From contig JAQUYH010000002.1 of assembly GCA_028691955.1 (NCBI GenBank), positions 99,223 through 163,222 on the forward strand: DNA of 64,000 bases. The letters run 5' to 3'. This stretch comes from Bacilli bacterium. Its GTDB lineage: Bacteria > Bacillota_I > Bacilli_A > RF39 > UBA660. Within the stretch, counting starts at the first letter, position 1, and each line of letters begins with the position of its first letter. The position numbers were made by a program, and so were the translations under genes. Shown piece by piece: positions 43,899 through 53,107 of this stretch. The notes beneath the pieces were generated by a model. It saw only the letters and a program-made list of their open reading frames with translations. It searched no databases and was not told the origin of the DNA.

Positions 43899-44372
43899 AT
43901 GATAAAAATAGGAAATCTAAATATTGACAAAAAAAAATTAATTATTATCGGATCTGCCACAATATTGCTAATTATTATAATAATTACATTAAATATTAGA
44001 AGCACAAAACAATTAATATGTACAAAAACAACTACAGACGACACAGACACAACAGTAGAAAAAGTAACATTTCACTTTGTTAATGGCCACCTAAACACAA
44101 TGGATTCATTTATATCAAAGACACCAAAAGAAGGTTATGAATATATAATTAACATTGTCTATAACAATTATGAATCTCAAAGTGAGAAATTAAGAATTAA
44201 CGGTGGTTATGAATATGAATTAAGTAAATATGATGATCATTTTGAAGCAACAGCTACAATAGATTTAAACGAAATACCAGACAGTACTAAAAACGAGATT
44301 GGATTTAACAATGAATGGATATACAAAGATGTTAAGACGAATTTAGAAGAGAATGGATTTAATTGTAAGTAA
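43899..44372 (+). CDS. Membrane-anchored protein, paralogue of the 63.4-kb lipoprotein
   Basis: A 157-aa protein with a membrane helix (about 14-30) followed by LICTKTTT and a C-terminal NGFNCK. The same arrangement LTCTQT...NGYTCK occurs in the lipoprotein at 63422-63859, so the two share a fold, resembling the YehR/DUF1307 type. Here the anchor is a helix rather than a lipobox. The function is unknown. Confidence 0.55.
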   Translation: MIKIGNLNIDKKKLIIIGSATILLIIIIITLNIRSTKQLICTKTTTDDTDTTVEKVTFHFVNGHLNTMDSFISKTPKEGYEYIINIVYNNYESQSEKLRINGGYEYELSKYDDHFEATATIDLNEIPDSTKNEIGFNNEWIYKDVKTNLEENGFNCK

Positions 44373-44373
44373 T

Positions 44374-44402
44374 AAAGATTGATAGAAATCAATCTTTTTT
44401 TT
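44374..44402 (+). terminator. Terminator after the 157-aa gene
   Basis: The plus-strand stem AAAGATTGAT/ATCAATCTTT with a four-base loop is followed by eight T. Confidence 0.85.
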
Positions 44403-44408
44403 GTAATC

Positions 44409-44443
44409 AAAAAAACTATTAATAATAATATTAATAGTTTTTA
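44409..44443 (-). terminator. Bidirectional hairpin after the BIG2 protein gene
   Basis: The stem AACTATTAAT/ATTAATAGTT is flanked by A's on one side and T's on the other, so it can stop transcription from both the plus-strand and minus-strand genes that converge here. Confidence 0.75.
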
Positions 44444-44457
44444 TATTTCATTAATAA

Positions 44458-47400
44458 TTAATTACACTCGGTTCTATTTATAGAAGCACCAGCTCCACAA
44501 ATATAACCAGCTGGCCCTATGAAATTTGTACAACTTGAATCTTCGCTTTTAAAAGTTTTTATTATAGAAGTATAATAGTCATCCGCTCCAAGTAATGTAA
44601 TACCAGTTGATGCATCAGCTGTTACTTGCCAACTATCAGTAAAATTACTGTTAGTCCACTTTCCACTTTGACAACCGCAAAGGGCACAACTTGCTCTAAA
44701 TTCTGTATGACGGAATAAACTATCTGGAATAACCTCTGGAGTAGCGCCAGCAGTAAAGATACTAGTAAACATATTGCCACAAGACGCCTCAGTAAGAGAA
44801 CTTAGCCTATAAATATTTCCATTATTATCATATTCCTCTGTATCAACTCCAGATACCCATATTTTTGAAGTACCATTCGTATATAATCTATAAACGGCAT
44901 CATTCTCATCTGCACACCCAGCTTCAAGGCATTTCTCACAATCATCGCCTGTGCCGACACCATGAACTAAACCACAAGTACTATATTGATAACAAGAATA
45001 AAATTCCACTTTTTCACCACAGCTTTTCTCATTTCCTGCAACATCAGTAACTTTAAAGGAATAAGAGCCAGCTGAAGCAATATAAAATTTGTAAGATTTA
45101 TAATAAGAGCCTATTGTTTTCCCAGCTTTTTTACTAATAATCGCATTACTAGTTTCAATACTAGCAATACCACTACCAGAAGTTTCATCATCAATACCAA
45201 TAACCTCAATATAACTATAATCATCTGCCACATTTATTTTACAGCTAGGAGAATCACTATCTATTTTTAGGTTGATTGTTTTATTAACAGTGGCAATTGC
45301 ACTAGTTGCAGAATTTTTAAAAGAAACAGTAACCGTTATAGTCGTATGATCATCAGCGATTACACTTCTTGTAGAACCATATGAAGACACATTTGGTTTA
45401 ATAGTATCACCTAAAAGCTTAACTGAATCAATAATATAACCAGATTTAGCAGTAACATCAAGACTTATTATTGCTGTTTCACTTCCTTTATACCACTCTT
45501 TATTTGATTTAAAAGATACTATACCATATGCAGTATCGCTATCATCAGAGACAACCTCAGCATCACTAATTAAATTCCATCCATTTTTACCAGTTTCTAA
45601 GCTCTGTAAGGTTGCTATTCTTTTAGAATTATTTAAAATAGTATCACTTTTTTCACCAGTGGTCCAATCATAAGGTATTGTAACATCCATCCATGCTCTA
45701 CCTATTTCGTAACTTACTGCAGCACCACTAGCATTACTTACTAAAGTACTAAAATCTCCATCCTCTGGAATATCTACTCTCTTATATCTAATACTATCAG
45801 CATTAGCCTCACTACATACATCATTTCCTATGCTTGATGAGCAAGTATACTCAATTAAAATATATTGAGAATCATCAACCAATGCTTCCTTTAAATCAGC
45901 AGTTAAAGTAATACCACCACTATGGAAAGTATCTACAACTCCATCTCCATTAGTATCTTCTCCGTCACTGTTTGCAGTATCAACTACTATTGGAATCATT
46001 TCATCTCTATTATCTTTACCGCCTTGGTTACCACCAGAATTACTACCACCACTTGAACCACCATAACCACTAGTTCCAGCTGTAGAGCCAGAAGTAGAGT
46101 TTCCACCAGTCACAGTATAAGAAACAGTTGTTGTTTTTGAAACTCCATCCTCTGAATAAACAATAGTTAAAGTTTTTGGACTGCCCGTAGAAGAAAGCGT
46201 TGATGTATCAAAATCAGTTACTAAAGTGTAATCAGTTGAGCTTAATTCTTTTTTTGTACCATCAGCATCAACTGCATAAACAGTTAGTGTCCCCATCTCA
46301 GCATTTCGTTCATATGTAGTAGGATTTAATGTTGCCTCAATAGATGTAAGAGTTCCAAACTCCCCATCAGTACCATCATCGGTGCCATCATCAGTACCGT
46401 CATCTGTACCATCATCAGTACCATCATCAGTGCCATCGTCTGTACCACCATTTTCAGAAACTGTCACTTTAATCGATTTTTTTATTCCACCAACAGTTAT
46501 TGATATTGTTGTAGAACCTTTAGCAATAGCAGTTACTTGACAAGCACCATTATACTCTCCTGATGGATCAATTCCTTCAACTGTTGCTATCTTGGTACTA
46601 CTAGAAGTACAAGATGTCTCCATACTACCAGATATAGTAGGATCTAAGCGACCACTTAAAATAAAAGACTCACCAACAGCAATGGATTTATCCCCACTAC
46701 TTATATACAAATCACTATAACTAAGAACCTCTAATGGAACGTCCAAAGATAATTCTTTTCCATCACTAGTTGTTCCACTTAGCTTTAATGTGGTATTTCC
46801 CTCAGATAATCCTTTAACATCAAAAGTTAAATAATTATCATCTGTAGTAATATTAGAAACAGTTGCTACTTTTTCCTTACTAGAAACAACATTGCCAGCA
46901 ATTAAAGTAATACTTGAATCAGACAAAGCAGCACTAACTCTAACTGTTTCACCTTCATTTATACTTTCTAAACTACTAGTTAAATAAAGTGTAGCATTAT
47001 CTTCAACAGTTAATGTAGCAGAATCAGTAATAATAGAATTATCATTCAAAATTATTTTTACAGTTATTGTTGTTACGCCACTTCTGATTCCAGTAACAGT
47101 ACCATCTTCAGTTACAGTAGCTACTAAATTATTACTACTTTCCCAACTAACTTCATTATATGGAGTATCGATAGGATCTAGTGTAAACAATATTTTATTA
47201 GAACTTCCAACCCTTAGACTAAAATCATCTGATGTTATAGAAACAGTTATATCATCACCATCTACAGTGGTTTTAGATACAACTTTTACAACAACATAAT
47301 CAGAAACTCCACTTTCTGAGGCTAAAGTTACTAATGCATTACCTGTTTTTAAAGCAGTAATATTTCCCTTACTATCAACAGAGACAACAGAACTATCACT

Positions 47401-47640
47401 AGATATCCATTTAGTTGTCTCATCTGTTGTTGTTGGTAATATAGAATACGTTAATGTATCAGTAGCTCCAACTTCCAAACTAACAGTTTCTGTCTTTATA
47501 TCAATATTAGAAATAGCAACTTTATCACTATCATTATTTCCACTATTTGAACAAGATTTTATTAAAAAAAACAACAAAATTACAACTACTAAACCTAAGC
47601 AAATAAATAGAATTTTTTTTCTCTTATCTCTATCATCCAT
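44458..47640 (-). CDS. Large membrane-anchored BIG2-domain surface protein
   Basis: A 1060-aa protein. Residues 8-28 are a membrane helix followed by SCSNSGNND. Residues 40-395 hold four BIG2-type bacterial Ig domains (for example KWISSDSSVVSVDSKGNIT and SWESSNNLVATVTEDGTV). A run of DDGT repeats is at 400-425, further Ig-like and Gly/Ser-rich parts at 430-550, and the Cys-rich C-terminus (about 830-1060) has CYQYSTCG, CEKCLEAGC and CALCGC. Such proteins often work in adhesion or in binding of surface polymers. It has its own consensus promoter. Confidence 0.85.
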   Translation of the reverse strand: MDDRDKRKKILFICLGLVVVILLFFLIKSCSNSGNNDSDKVAISNIDIKTETVSLEVGATDTLTYSILPTTTDETTKWISSDSSVVSVDSKGNITALKTGNALVTLASESGVSDYVVVKVVSKTTVDGDDITVSITSDDFSLRVGSSNKILFTLDPIDTPYNEVSWESSNNLVATVTEDGTVTGIRSGVTTITVKIILNDNSIITDSATLTVEDNATLYLTSSLESINEGETVRVSAALSDSSITLIAGNVVSSKEKVATVSNITTDDNYLTFDVKGLSEGNTTLKLSGTTSDGKELSLDVPLEVLSYSDLYISSGDKSIAVGESFILSGRLDPTISGSMETSCTSSSTKIATVEGIDPSGEYNGACQVTAIAKGSTTISITVGGIKKSIKVTVSENGGTDDGTDDGTDDGTDDGTDDGTDDGTDGEFGTLTSIEATLNPTTYERNAEMGTLTVYAVDADGTKKELSSTDYTLVTDFDTSTLSSTGSPKTLTIVYSEDGVSKTTTVSYTVTGGNSTSGSTAGTSGYGGSSGGSNSGGNQGGKDNRDEMIPIVVDTANSDGEDTNGDGVVDTFHSGGITLTADLKEALVDDSQYILIEYTCSSSIGNDVCSEANADSIRYKRVDIPEDGDFSTLVSNASGAAVSYEIGRAWMDVTIPYDWTTGEKSDTILNNSKRIATLQSLETGKNGWNLISDAEVVSDDSDTAYGIVSFKSNKEWYKGSETAIISLDVTAKSGYIIDSVKLLGDTIKPNVSSYGSTRSVIADDHTTITVTVSFKNSATSAIATVNKTINLKIDSDSPSCKINVADDYSYIEVIGIDDETSGSGIASIETSNAIISKKAGKTIGSYYKSYKFYIASAGSYSFKVTDVAGNEKSCGEKVEFYSCYQYSTCGLVHGVGTGDDCEKCLEAGCADENDAVYRLYTNGTSKIWVSGVDTEEYDNNGNIYRLSSLTEASCGNMFTSIFTAGATPEVIPDSLFRHTEFRASCALCGCQSGKWTNSNFTDSWQVTADASTGITLLGADDYYTSIIKTFKSEDSSCTNFIGPAGYICGAGASINRTECN
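46371..46443 (-). repeat. 12-bp coding repeat (DDGT)
   Basis: About six copies of a 12-bp unit encode Asp-Asp-Gly-Thr between Ig-like domains. The unit can change copy number without breaking the frame and acts as an acidic spacer, as in other surface proteins. Confidence 0.85.
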
Positions 47641-47662
47641 ACCGTCTACACCTCTTATAAAT

Positions 47663-47691
47663 AATATATAATATTAAACTATTAAAGTCAA
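47663..47691 (-). promoter_or_regulatory. Promoter of the BIG2 protein gene
   Basis: TTGACT, 17 nt and TATATT on the minus strand, about 25 nt before the ATG, with ribosome site AGAGGTG. Confidence 0.75.
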
Positions 47692-47707
47692 TAAAATAAA
47701 ATTACAT

Positions 47708-48187
47708 TCACTCTCTAATATATTTCTCGGAGCCACTACAAGTTGGCGTTGACTCCAAAAATTCTAACTCATTATCCCCAAAATATTCACCGGTAAAAAC
47801 TATATTTGCGCTTGCATCAATAAAAGCAATTCTTACACTACTCACGCCATCATTATCAGTAATATCTATACTATGAGTGTACTTAGTAATATCATACAAA
47901 AAATATCCCTCACAAATATTCATTCTATACTCTAATGTATCCTCTGAAATATATATATATGAATTACTATCAGATTCATTCACATATCTTCCATATATTT
48001 TACTATAATCAACTGTCCCATCGCCAATTTCTTCAGTTGTTTCACTATCATTTCCACCTGGAACATCAGAATCATGATTGTCTTGATTTTTATATGTAAA
48101 ATAAATCCAAATTCCAAACAGAACTATAATTATAAATAAAATAAACAAAACAAGCTTTTTGCTAACTACAGGCTTATCATCGTACAT
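47708..48187 (-). CDS. Single-TM protein, unknown (pair member 1)
   Basis: A 159-aa protein. The ATG at 48187 is preferred because AGGTGA precedes it by 5 nt. A membrane helix (about 11-30) and a Ser/Asp-rich linker are followed by a small domain beginning YGRYVNESDSNSYIYIS. This block is similar to GKYINKNDDDTYLEIMS in the upstream gene product, so they are distant paralogues. The function is unknown. Confidence 0.6.
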   Translation of the reverse strand: MYDDKPVVSKKLVLFILFIIIVLFGIWIYFTYKNQDNHDSDVPGGNDSETTEEIGDGTVDYSKIYGRYVNESDSNSYIYISEDTLEYRMNICEGYFLYDITKYTHSIDITDNDGVSSVRIAFIDASANIVFTGEYFGDNELEFLESTPTCSGSEKYIRE

Positions 48188-48196
48188 ATTTATCAC

Positions 48197-48850
48197 CTAT
48201 TTCTTTATATAATACTGCGTGTTATTAATTTCAGGACCGATCATAAGGTCACTAATACCATCAAGAGTTGTTTCAGCATCTGTAAAAGTTACAATATTTG
48301 AAATTAAATCCCCTACGATTTTTCCCTTAGGAATAAAATACATTGTCGTTTTATACTCTATCTGCGTTTTCTCCTCTTCACTCGCTTCAGCAAAAGAGGT
48401 CAAATCAGTTTCAGAAGTAACATTTTCTACTTCGCTTTCATCATCAGCTAAACCGTCATCCGAAACAGCAACGTCCTCCATTGAATAATAAATAAGTAAA
48501 ACATATTCCTCATTAGAATATTCAACATAATCTTCCATTTCTTCACTATATAAGCTTAAAATAAAAGAGCCATCACTCATTATTTCTAAATAAGTATCAT
48601 CATCATTTTTATTAATATATTTGCCAACAAGCTCTTTTTTTATAACACTAGTAACCATATTATAATCAACTTCATCTTCCACATTATTATTAGTGGTAAA
48701 AACCTTTACAACCTTTTTATCACTACAAACAGGGCACTCACCATCATTCATTCCATAACCTATCAAAAAGGCACTTATTCCAACCAAAGATACCAAAACG
48801 ATAGCTAAAATTAGAAATTTATTATTTGAAACATTTTCTTCCACAAACAT
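48197..48850 (-). CDS. Single-TM protein, unknown (pair member 2)
   Basis: A 217-aa protein with a membrane helix (about 12-34), then CPVC and an extracellular domain with GKYINKNDDDTYLEIMSDGS and an acidic insertion (about 130-165). It is 9 nt upstream of its shorter relative and probably co-transcribed with it. The ribosome site AGGTG is very close to the ATG, so the start is slightly uncertain. Confidence 0.6.
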   Translation of the reverse strand: MFVEENVSNNKFLILAIVLVSLVGISAFLIGYGMNDGECPVCSDKKVVKVFTTNNNVEDEVDYNMVTSVIKKELVGKYINKNDDDTYLEIMSDGSFILSLYSEEMEDYVEYSNEEYVLLIYYSMEDVAVSDDGLADDESEVENVTSETDLTSFAEASEEEKTQIEYKTTMYFIPKGKIVGDLISNIVTFTDAETTLDGISDLMIGPEINNTQYYIKK

Positions 48851-48908
48851 CACCTACAAACATGTTAAAATCACAATAATAATAGCATATTACCGCAAAA
48901 TTTGCAAT

Positions 48909-49745
48909 TTATTGTTCTAACTTATAAGTAGTAACCATGCCTAGAAATAATAATAATGTTCCAACTAAACACTCAAGAAAATTAAAATCAATTCCTAAAT
49001 AAGGAAAAATAATCAAAAACATAGATGATAAAACAAAGGCAACAATTGAGGAATACGTTTGGTTCTTATATCTATTCAAACAAAACTTAATTATTTTAGA
49101 AGAAGATAATATTCCAACAATAACCCCTAAGCCAAAAACAAACAACAATAAGAGATTATATATAAAATTGTCAAAATCAATAAAAGAATGTATTACATTC
49201 AATACAGGTTTATAATATCCTATAAGCATCAGCACAAAAGAACCACTTATGCCCGGAACTATCATCGTAACTGCTGCTATAATTCCTACTAAAAATAATA
49301 ATAAAAAGCCAACAATATTTAGCGAACTTAAATCAGCATCATTGCTCCCACCAATAAACAAATATAAAACAATCATAAATAAAATAGTAACAAAGAAACT
49401 AACAATATTTTTAAAATCAAATAAAGGCTTTTCAATATTTTTATATAATTTAGGTAGTCCTCCAATAATAAGCCCTAAGAAAAGCAGAGTAATTGCCAAA
49501 GGATATTTCTCCAAATAAAAGTTTATAATACCACTAAAAAATAAAATAGATATGATTGTCCCCAAGCCAATAGGAAATATAAAACTCAACTTTTCTTTAA
49601 AATGATCTTTCCATGAAGATAAAAAATCAATGATCTTTTCATATATTCCCAAGGTAACAGCCATAGTACCTCCACTTACACCTGGTATAATATTTGCAAG
49701 ACCAATTAAAAATCCCTTAAATGCTAAAACTAATTTTTCTTTCAT
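48909..49745 (-). CDS. DUF368 membrane protein, probable undecaprenyl-phosphate translocase
   Basis: A 278-aa polytopic protein with the family start KGFLIGLANIIPGVSGGTMAVTLGIYE and the second repeat MIVPGISGSFVLMLIGYY. DUF368 (PopT) and DedA proteins have been reported to recycle undecaprenyl phosphate across the membrane. It abuts the next gene upstream by one base. The family call is firm and the function is transferred from the family. Confidence 0.88.
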   Translation of the reverse strand: MKEKLVLAFKGFLIGLANIIPGVSGGTMAVTLGIYEKIIDFLSSWKDHFKEKLSFIFPIGLGTIISILFFSGIINFYLEKYPLAITLLFLGLIIGGLPKLYKNIEKPLFDFKNIVSFFVTILFMIVLYLFIGGSNDADLSSLNIVGFLLLFLVGIIAAVTMIVPGISGSFVLMLIGYYKPVLNVIHSFIDFDNFIYNLLLLFVFGLGVIVGILSSSKIIKFCLNRYKNQTYSSIVAFVLSSMFLIIFPYLGIDFNFLECLVGTLLLFLGMVTTYKLEQ

Positions 49746-50407
49746 TAATTACCTCTAAACTTTCTTCTTATATCTTTTATACTAAACTTGACATTAGGGA
49801 ACGCCAAAAACAATCTTTTTTCTAAAAAATTATCATTAATGATTTTTTTAATTCTACTAGTTATTTCTCGAGTATTATCTGCTATAACAAATTTTGCCGT
49901 ATCTTTAACTTTTAAGATAATTTTATAGGAAAGAATATTATCAATCATAAAAATAACTAATATTATCAAAGCTAATATATTAACATAATTTGTAGGGATA
50001 ACTAAAATATAACCTAAAACAAACGGATTAATATACTTAATCAATAAAAGCCCTAAAATCCCAAAAAAAGCACTACTCAGCAAACAAATTCTTCCATTTA
50101 TATTCAGTGGAAGATGTGAATAATCCCACCATCTAGCCTTAAACATCTTTTCCATTATAAAACTTGTTATATATTCAATTATACTGCAAAGCAAAAAAGC
50201 CAGAAAAAACAAAATAAAATAGCTTTCTATATTATTTAAAAGCAAAATCATTGCCAAGGCACAAACCCCGTGTATAGGACAATAAGGACCTATCAAAAAG
50301 CCCCTATTAACAAAGCCTTCCTTCAAATTATATGTTAAGATCACTTCCAAAAGCCATCCGAACGTAGAATAAGTAATAAACAATAAGAAATACAAACTAA
50401 TTGTCAC
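49745..50407 (-). CDS. Putative ABC-transporter-type IV (CmpB, PF06541-like) membrane protein
   Basis: A 220-aa protein with about five hydrophobic segments and the family blocks YSTFGWLLEVI, GFVNRGFLIGPYCPIHGVCAL and ARWWDYSHLPLNINGRICLL. The N-terminal block is the hallmark of this uncharacterised Firmicutes family. It overlaps the HD-domain gene by 4 nt and touches the DUF368 gene, so the three are co-transcribed. Confidence 0.8.
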   Translation of the reverse strand: MTISLYFLLFITYSTFGWLLEVILTYNLKEGFVNRGFLIGPYCPIHGVCALAMILLLNNIESYFILFFLAFLLCSIIEYITSFIMEKMFKARWWDYSHLPLNINGRICLLSSAFFGILGLLLIKYINPFVLGYILVIPTNYVNILALIILVIFMIDNILSYKIILKVKDTAKFVIADNTREITSRIKKIINDNFLEKRLFLAFPNVKFSIKDIRRKFRGN

Positions 50408-50898
50408 TTCTTTTTGCCCCCTATTCCCAAATAGGTATGATATTCCTTAGGATGCTTAATAACCTCCAAAGAAACAAGCTTATCCATTAAAGTCACAACC
50501 CAAGCTTCTTTATATTTAGGTGGTCTAATATTTAAAGGAAACATATGTCTTAAAATTATATTTTCAACCCTGTCATCCACTAAATCTGGAAAATACCTTT
50601 TAGAATTATCTAAAGCCTCTCTAGCATGTGCAAAACCATGCTGTTCGAAAAACTTTTCTTTCTTATCTCTTGGAATATGCCAATCCTTGTAGTAAAAATC
50701 ATGTAGCACTCCCCCTATTGCAGCGCTTTTTGCATCCATTTTATGTTTTTTAGCATACAAAAAAGCTTTATATGCCACCTGCATCGAATGCTCATAAACT
50801 GATGTATCATGATGGTGCATATAAGTTTTTCTTTTTTGGAATTCCGGATCATTTATTATCACTTCTATATACGATAAAAATTCTTTATCATAATTCAT
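50404..50898 (-). CDS. HD-domain phosphohydrolase-like protein
   Basis: A 164-aa protein with HD-type metal ligands: YEHSMQVAY (His), GGVLHDFYYKDWH (His-Asp) and ILRHMF, then TLMDKLVSLEV (Asp). The ATG at 50898 has GGGTG 6 nt before it. Small HD proteins next to envelope genes are common in Firmicutes; the substrate is unknown. Confidence 0.8.
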   Translation of the reverse strand: MNYDKEFLSYIEVIINDPEFQKRKTYMHHHDTSVYEHSMQVAYKAFLYAKKHKMDAKSAAIGGVLHDFYYKDWHIPRDKKEKFFEQHGFAHAREALDNSKRYFPDLVDDRVENIILRHMFPLNIRPPKYKEAWVVTLMDKLVSLEVIKHPKEYHTYLGIGGKKK

Positions 50899-50945
50899 AA
50901 CTATCACCCATTAAATTATATCACATATAAAAAAGTAAAATATCA

Positions 50946-51227
50946 CTATTTTACTTTTTTAATCAAAAAATACCTGCAGCCATATGAACATTCTCTGCTA
51001 AGATACATTTTAAAATTATCGATATCATTATAGTCCTTAACTTTTGAACTATTTTTAGCATAAAACCCTTTTAATCTTAAAAGTTCATAAGAATAATCAC
51101 CAAGAACATAATCAAAATCATAAAAATAATCAGTATACTTACTTTCAAATTCTTCTTTGTTAAAAGCATTCCTATAATTTTCTATAAGTTCATAAGTAAT
51201 ATCATTTATCACTATTTTCTTATTCAT
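50946..51227 (-). CDS. YutD-like protein
   Basis: A 93-aa protein matching the YutD (DUF1027) pattern: ITYELIENYRNAFNKEEFE, YVLGDYSYELLRLKGFY and the Cys-containing end CSYGCRYFLIKK. The function of YutD is not known. It lies between yuzB-like and HD-domain genes. Confidence 0.75.
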   Translation of the reverse strand: MNKKIVINDITYELIENYRNAFNKEEFESKYTDYFYDFDYVLGDYSYELLRLKGFYAKNSSKVKDYNDIDNFKMYLSRECSYGCRYFLIKKVK

Positions 51228-51244
51228 AATTTAAACCTCTCAAA

Positions 51245-51466
51245 CTACTTAGAAATTGTAGCTTTTACCTTACTAATAAGTTCCTCTTCATCATTTGCTA
51301 TAACAGGCATACCGTTTACAATTACAAACGGCTTTGTTCTACAAATTCCACAAATATTTTGGCAACCTATTACAATTTCGGCAGTTTCATCCATTTCCTT
51401 CAATCTATTAACAATTTCATTAATATCTTTCACTTTATTCTTATCACATACCTTAAATTGATTCAT
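51245..51466 (-). CDS. YuzB-like DUF1450 protein
   Basis: A 73-aa protein with a Cys cluster in GCQNICGICRTKPFVIVNG, as in the small DUF1450/YuzB family. The ATG at 51466 is preferred (GAGG 9 nt upstream). The first codons overlap the end of the PduL-like gene. Its function is unknown; a thiol or metal role is possible. Confidence 0.7.
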   Translation of the reverse strand: MNQFKVCDKNKVKDINEIVNRLKEMDETAEIVIGCQNICGICRTKPFVIVNGMPVIANDEEELISKVKATISK

Positions 51467-52022
51467 AAATATCAACCTCATCTCCTTGTTTAACTAAATG
51501 GGCATTAGCATCATCCGTATCTAAATGCATTTCAAAAAAAGCCACATCCAAAATTTTAATATACACATTATCAATTATGCCACTCTTCTCGCCAGGTATT
51601 TTAACTGATAGCCTTTGATTATTTTCATATCCTTTCAATTTTGCATCACTTTTTGAAATATGAATATGTCTATTAGGAATTATACATCCCTCAACTTTAA
51701 CCGAATTTAAAGGTCCAACAATGGTAATACGTTCACTATTAACCAAATCACCCGAATTTCTAACTGGTGGGTTAAGTCCTAATTTATAAGCATCTGTTTT
51801 AGAAATCTCTATTTGATCATAACTACGAAGAGGTCCTAAAATTCTTACTTTATCAAAAGAACCCTTATCTGTCTTAATAGTAACCGTTTCATTAGCAGCA
51901 AACTGGCCAGGCTGAGTTAAATCATTTCTTTTTGTTAATTCAAAACCTTGTCCAAATAAACTTTCTAAAGTTTCTCTTTTTAAATGAACATGTCTATTTG
52001 ATACACCAACAGGTATTTTCAT
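51453..52022 (-). CDS. pduL: PduL-type phosphotransacylase
   Basis: A 189-aa enzyme that exchanges CoA and phosphate on acyl groups (acetyl or propionyl). The two half domains carry the metal-binding GVSNRHVHL (residues 6-14) and PNRHIHISKSDA, plus DLTQPGQFA and LGPLRSYDQIEIS. No N-terminal microcompartment-targeting extension is present, so it is probably the cytosolic form used in acetate or ATP metabolism in place of Pta. Confidence 0.92.
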   Translation of the reverse strand: MKIPVGVSNRHVHLKRETLESLFGQGFELTKRNDLTQPGQFAANETVTIKTDKGSFDKVRILGPLRSYDQIEISKTDAYKLGLNPPVRNSGDLVNSERITIVGPLNSVKVEGCIIPNRHIHISKSDAKLKGYENNQRLSVKIPGEKSGIIDNVYIKILDVAFFEMHLDTDDANAHLVKQGDEVDIYESI

Positions 52023-52109
52023 CTTTCATCACCATTAAAATTTTAGCATAAAACAAGATAACTGTAAATGATTCATAAGTTTAAAATAAAAATTTATAAT
52101 ATACTTTTA

Positions 52110-52131
52110 CATAAAATATGCTATAATTAGA
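52110..52131 (+). promoter_or_regulatory. Extended -10 promoter of lemA
   Basis: TGCTATAAT on the plus strand is an extended -10 element in the divergent gap between pduL and lemA; no good -35 is seen. The ribosome site AAGGTGAG follows. Confidence 0.55.
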
Positions 52132-52143
52132 TAAGGTGAGAAT

Positions 52144-52677
52144 ATGAATTTATTTTTAAACATTGCAATCATTATTATAGTTGTCTGCGGCATTTTAATC
52201 TTATATACAATATCATACAATAGTTTTCAAAATTATATAATTAGAATTAACGAAGCAGAAAATAATCTAGATGGCATACTAAGAAAAAGATTTGATTTAC
52301 TAAATAAATCCATTAGCATTATAAAGAGCTTCGACGAAAACAAAGAAAACATTTTAGAATGTGTAAGCAAAATAAGATCAAAAAAACTAACAAACTTTGA
52401 ACTTGATAGACAACTATATGAAGGAATCAATGAACTTCAAAGCTATAAAGAAGAAATAGATGGCTTAAAAACGAATGAAACATTTATTAAAATCGAAATA
52501 GATTTAAAGGAATCAGAAATTGAAATAGAAGCATATAGAAAATATTATAATAATATAATTACAAGTTATAATAGAAAAGTGTCATCTTTTCCAACAAACA
52601 TAGTCGCAAAAATATCAAAATATAAAAATTTTCCTTATTTTGAAGATAAAGAAGATAAAGAAGAAATAAGCATATAA
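52144..52677 (+). CDS. LemA-family protein
   Basis: A 177-aa protein with one N-terminal membrane helix (about 4-25) and a long helical domain with the family pattern NNLDGILRKRFDLL and FPYFEDKE near the end. LemA proteins are widespread and of unknown function. The last codon is directly followed by the left end of an IS3-family element, whose hairpin may now end this transcript; the final acidic residues may have been altered by the insertion. Confidence 0.85.
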   Translation: MNLFLNIAIIIIVVCGILILYTISYNSFQNYIIRINEAENNLDGILRKRFDLLNKSISIIKSFDENKENILECVSKIRSKKLTNFELDRQLYEGINELQSYKEEIDGLKTNETFIKIEIDLKESEIEIEAYRKYYNNIITSYNRKVSSFPTNIVAKISKYKNFPYFEDKEDKEEISI

Positions 52678-52720
52678 AAAAGTAGACATATCAAAAAAAG
52701 ATAGAGTCTACTTTTTTTAA
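52678..52720 (+). terminator. Terminator-like hairpin at the IS left end
   Basis: A 10-bp perfect stem with an inner 4-bp stem is followed by seven T. It would stop transcripts arriving from lemA and protect the transposase from outside transcription. Confidence 0.7.
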
Positions 52721-52750
52721 TGATAAAATAAACATAAGAGGAGAGTTTTA

Positions 52751-53107
52751 ATGGCTATTATTAGAAGCGTTGAAGAAAAAAAAGAAATATTAAAAAGATA
52801 TTTTCATGGTGAAACTGCAGTTAAATTGGAGAGTGAATATGGATTATCTCCAAATTACTTATATAAATGGATCAACAAATATAATAAAGATGGTTTCGAA
52901 GGATTAAAGTCAAAAACTGGTAAGTTGTCAAAATATCATAAAAATATGGGATTATATTTAAGGAAACCTAAAAATAAAATTGAAGAATTAGAAATAGAGG
53001 TAATGAAGAAAGATATTGAGATAGCTAGATTAAAAAAAGGTTACAATGTGAAAGGAGTTAGTCAAAAAAAGGAATTCGTTACTACATTCAGCAAGAATAC
53101 AAAATAA
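52751..53107 (+). CDS. IS3-family transposase OrfA
   Basis: A 118-aa HTH protein (SVEEKKEILKRYFHGE, then GLSPNYLYKWINKYNKDG) with a C-terminal leucine-zipper-like helix (ELEIEVMKKDIEIARL). It binds the IS ends. An A7G slippery run (53064-53071) near its end is the expected -1 frameshift site for making OrfAB. The frame is intact, though its partner is not. Confidence 0.9.
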   Translation: MAIIRSVEEKKEILKRYFHGETAVKLESEYGLSPNYLYKWINKYNKDGFEGLKSKTGKLSKYHKNMGLYLRKPKNKIEELEIEVMKKDIEIARLKKGYNVKGVSQKKEFVTTFSKNTK

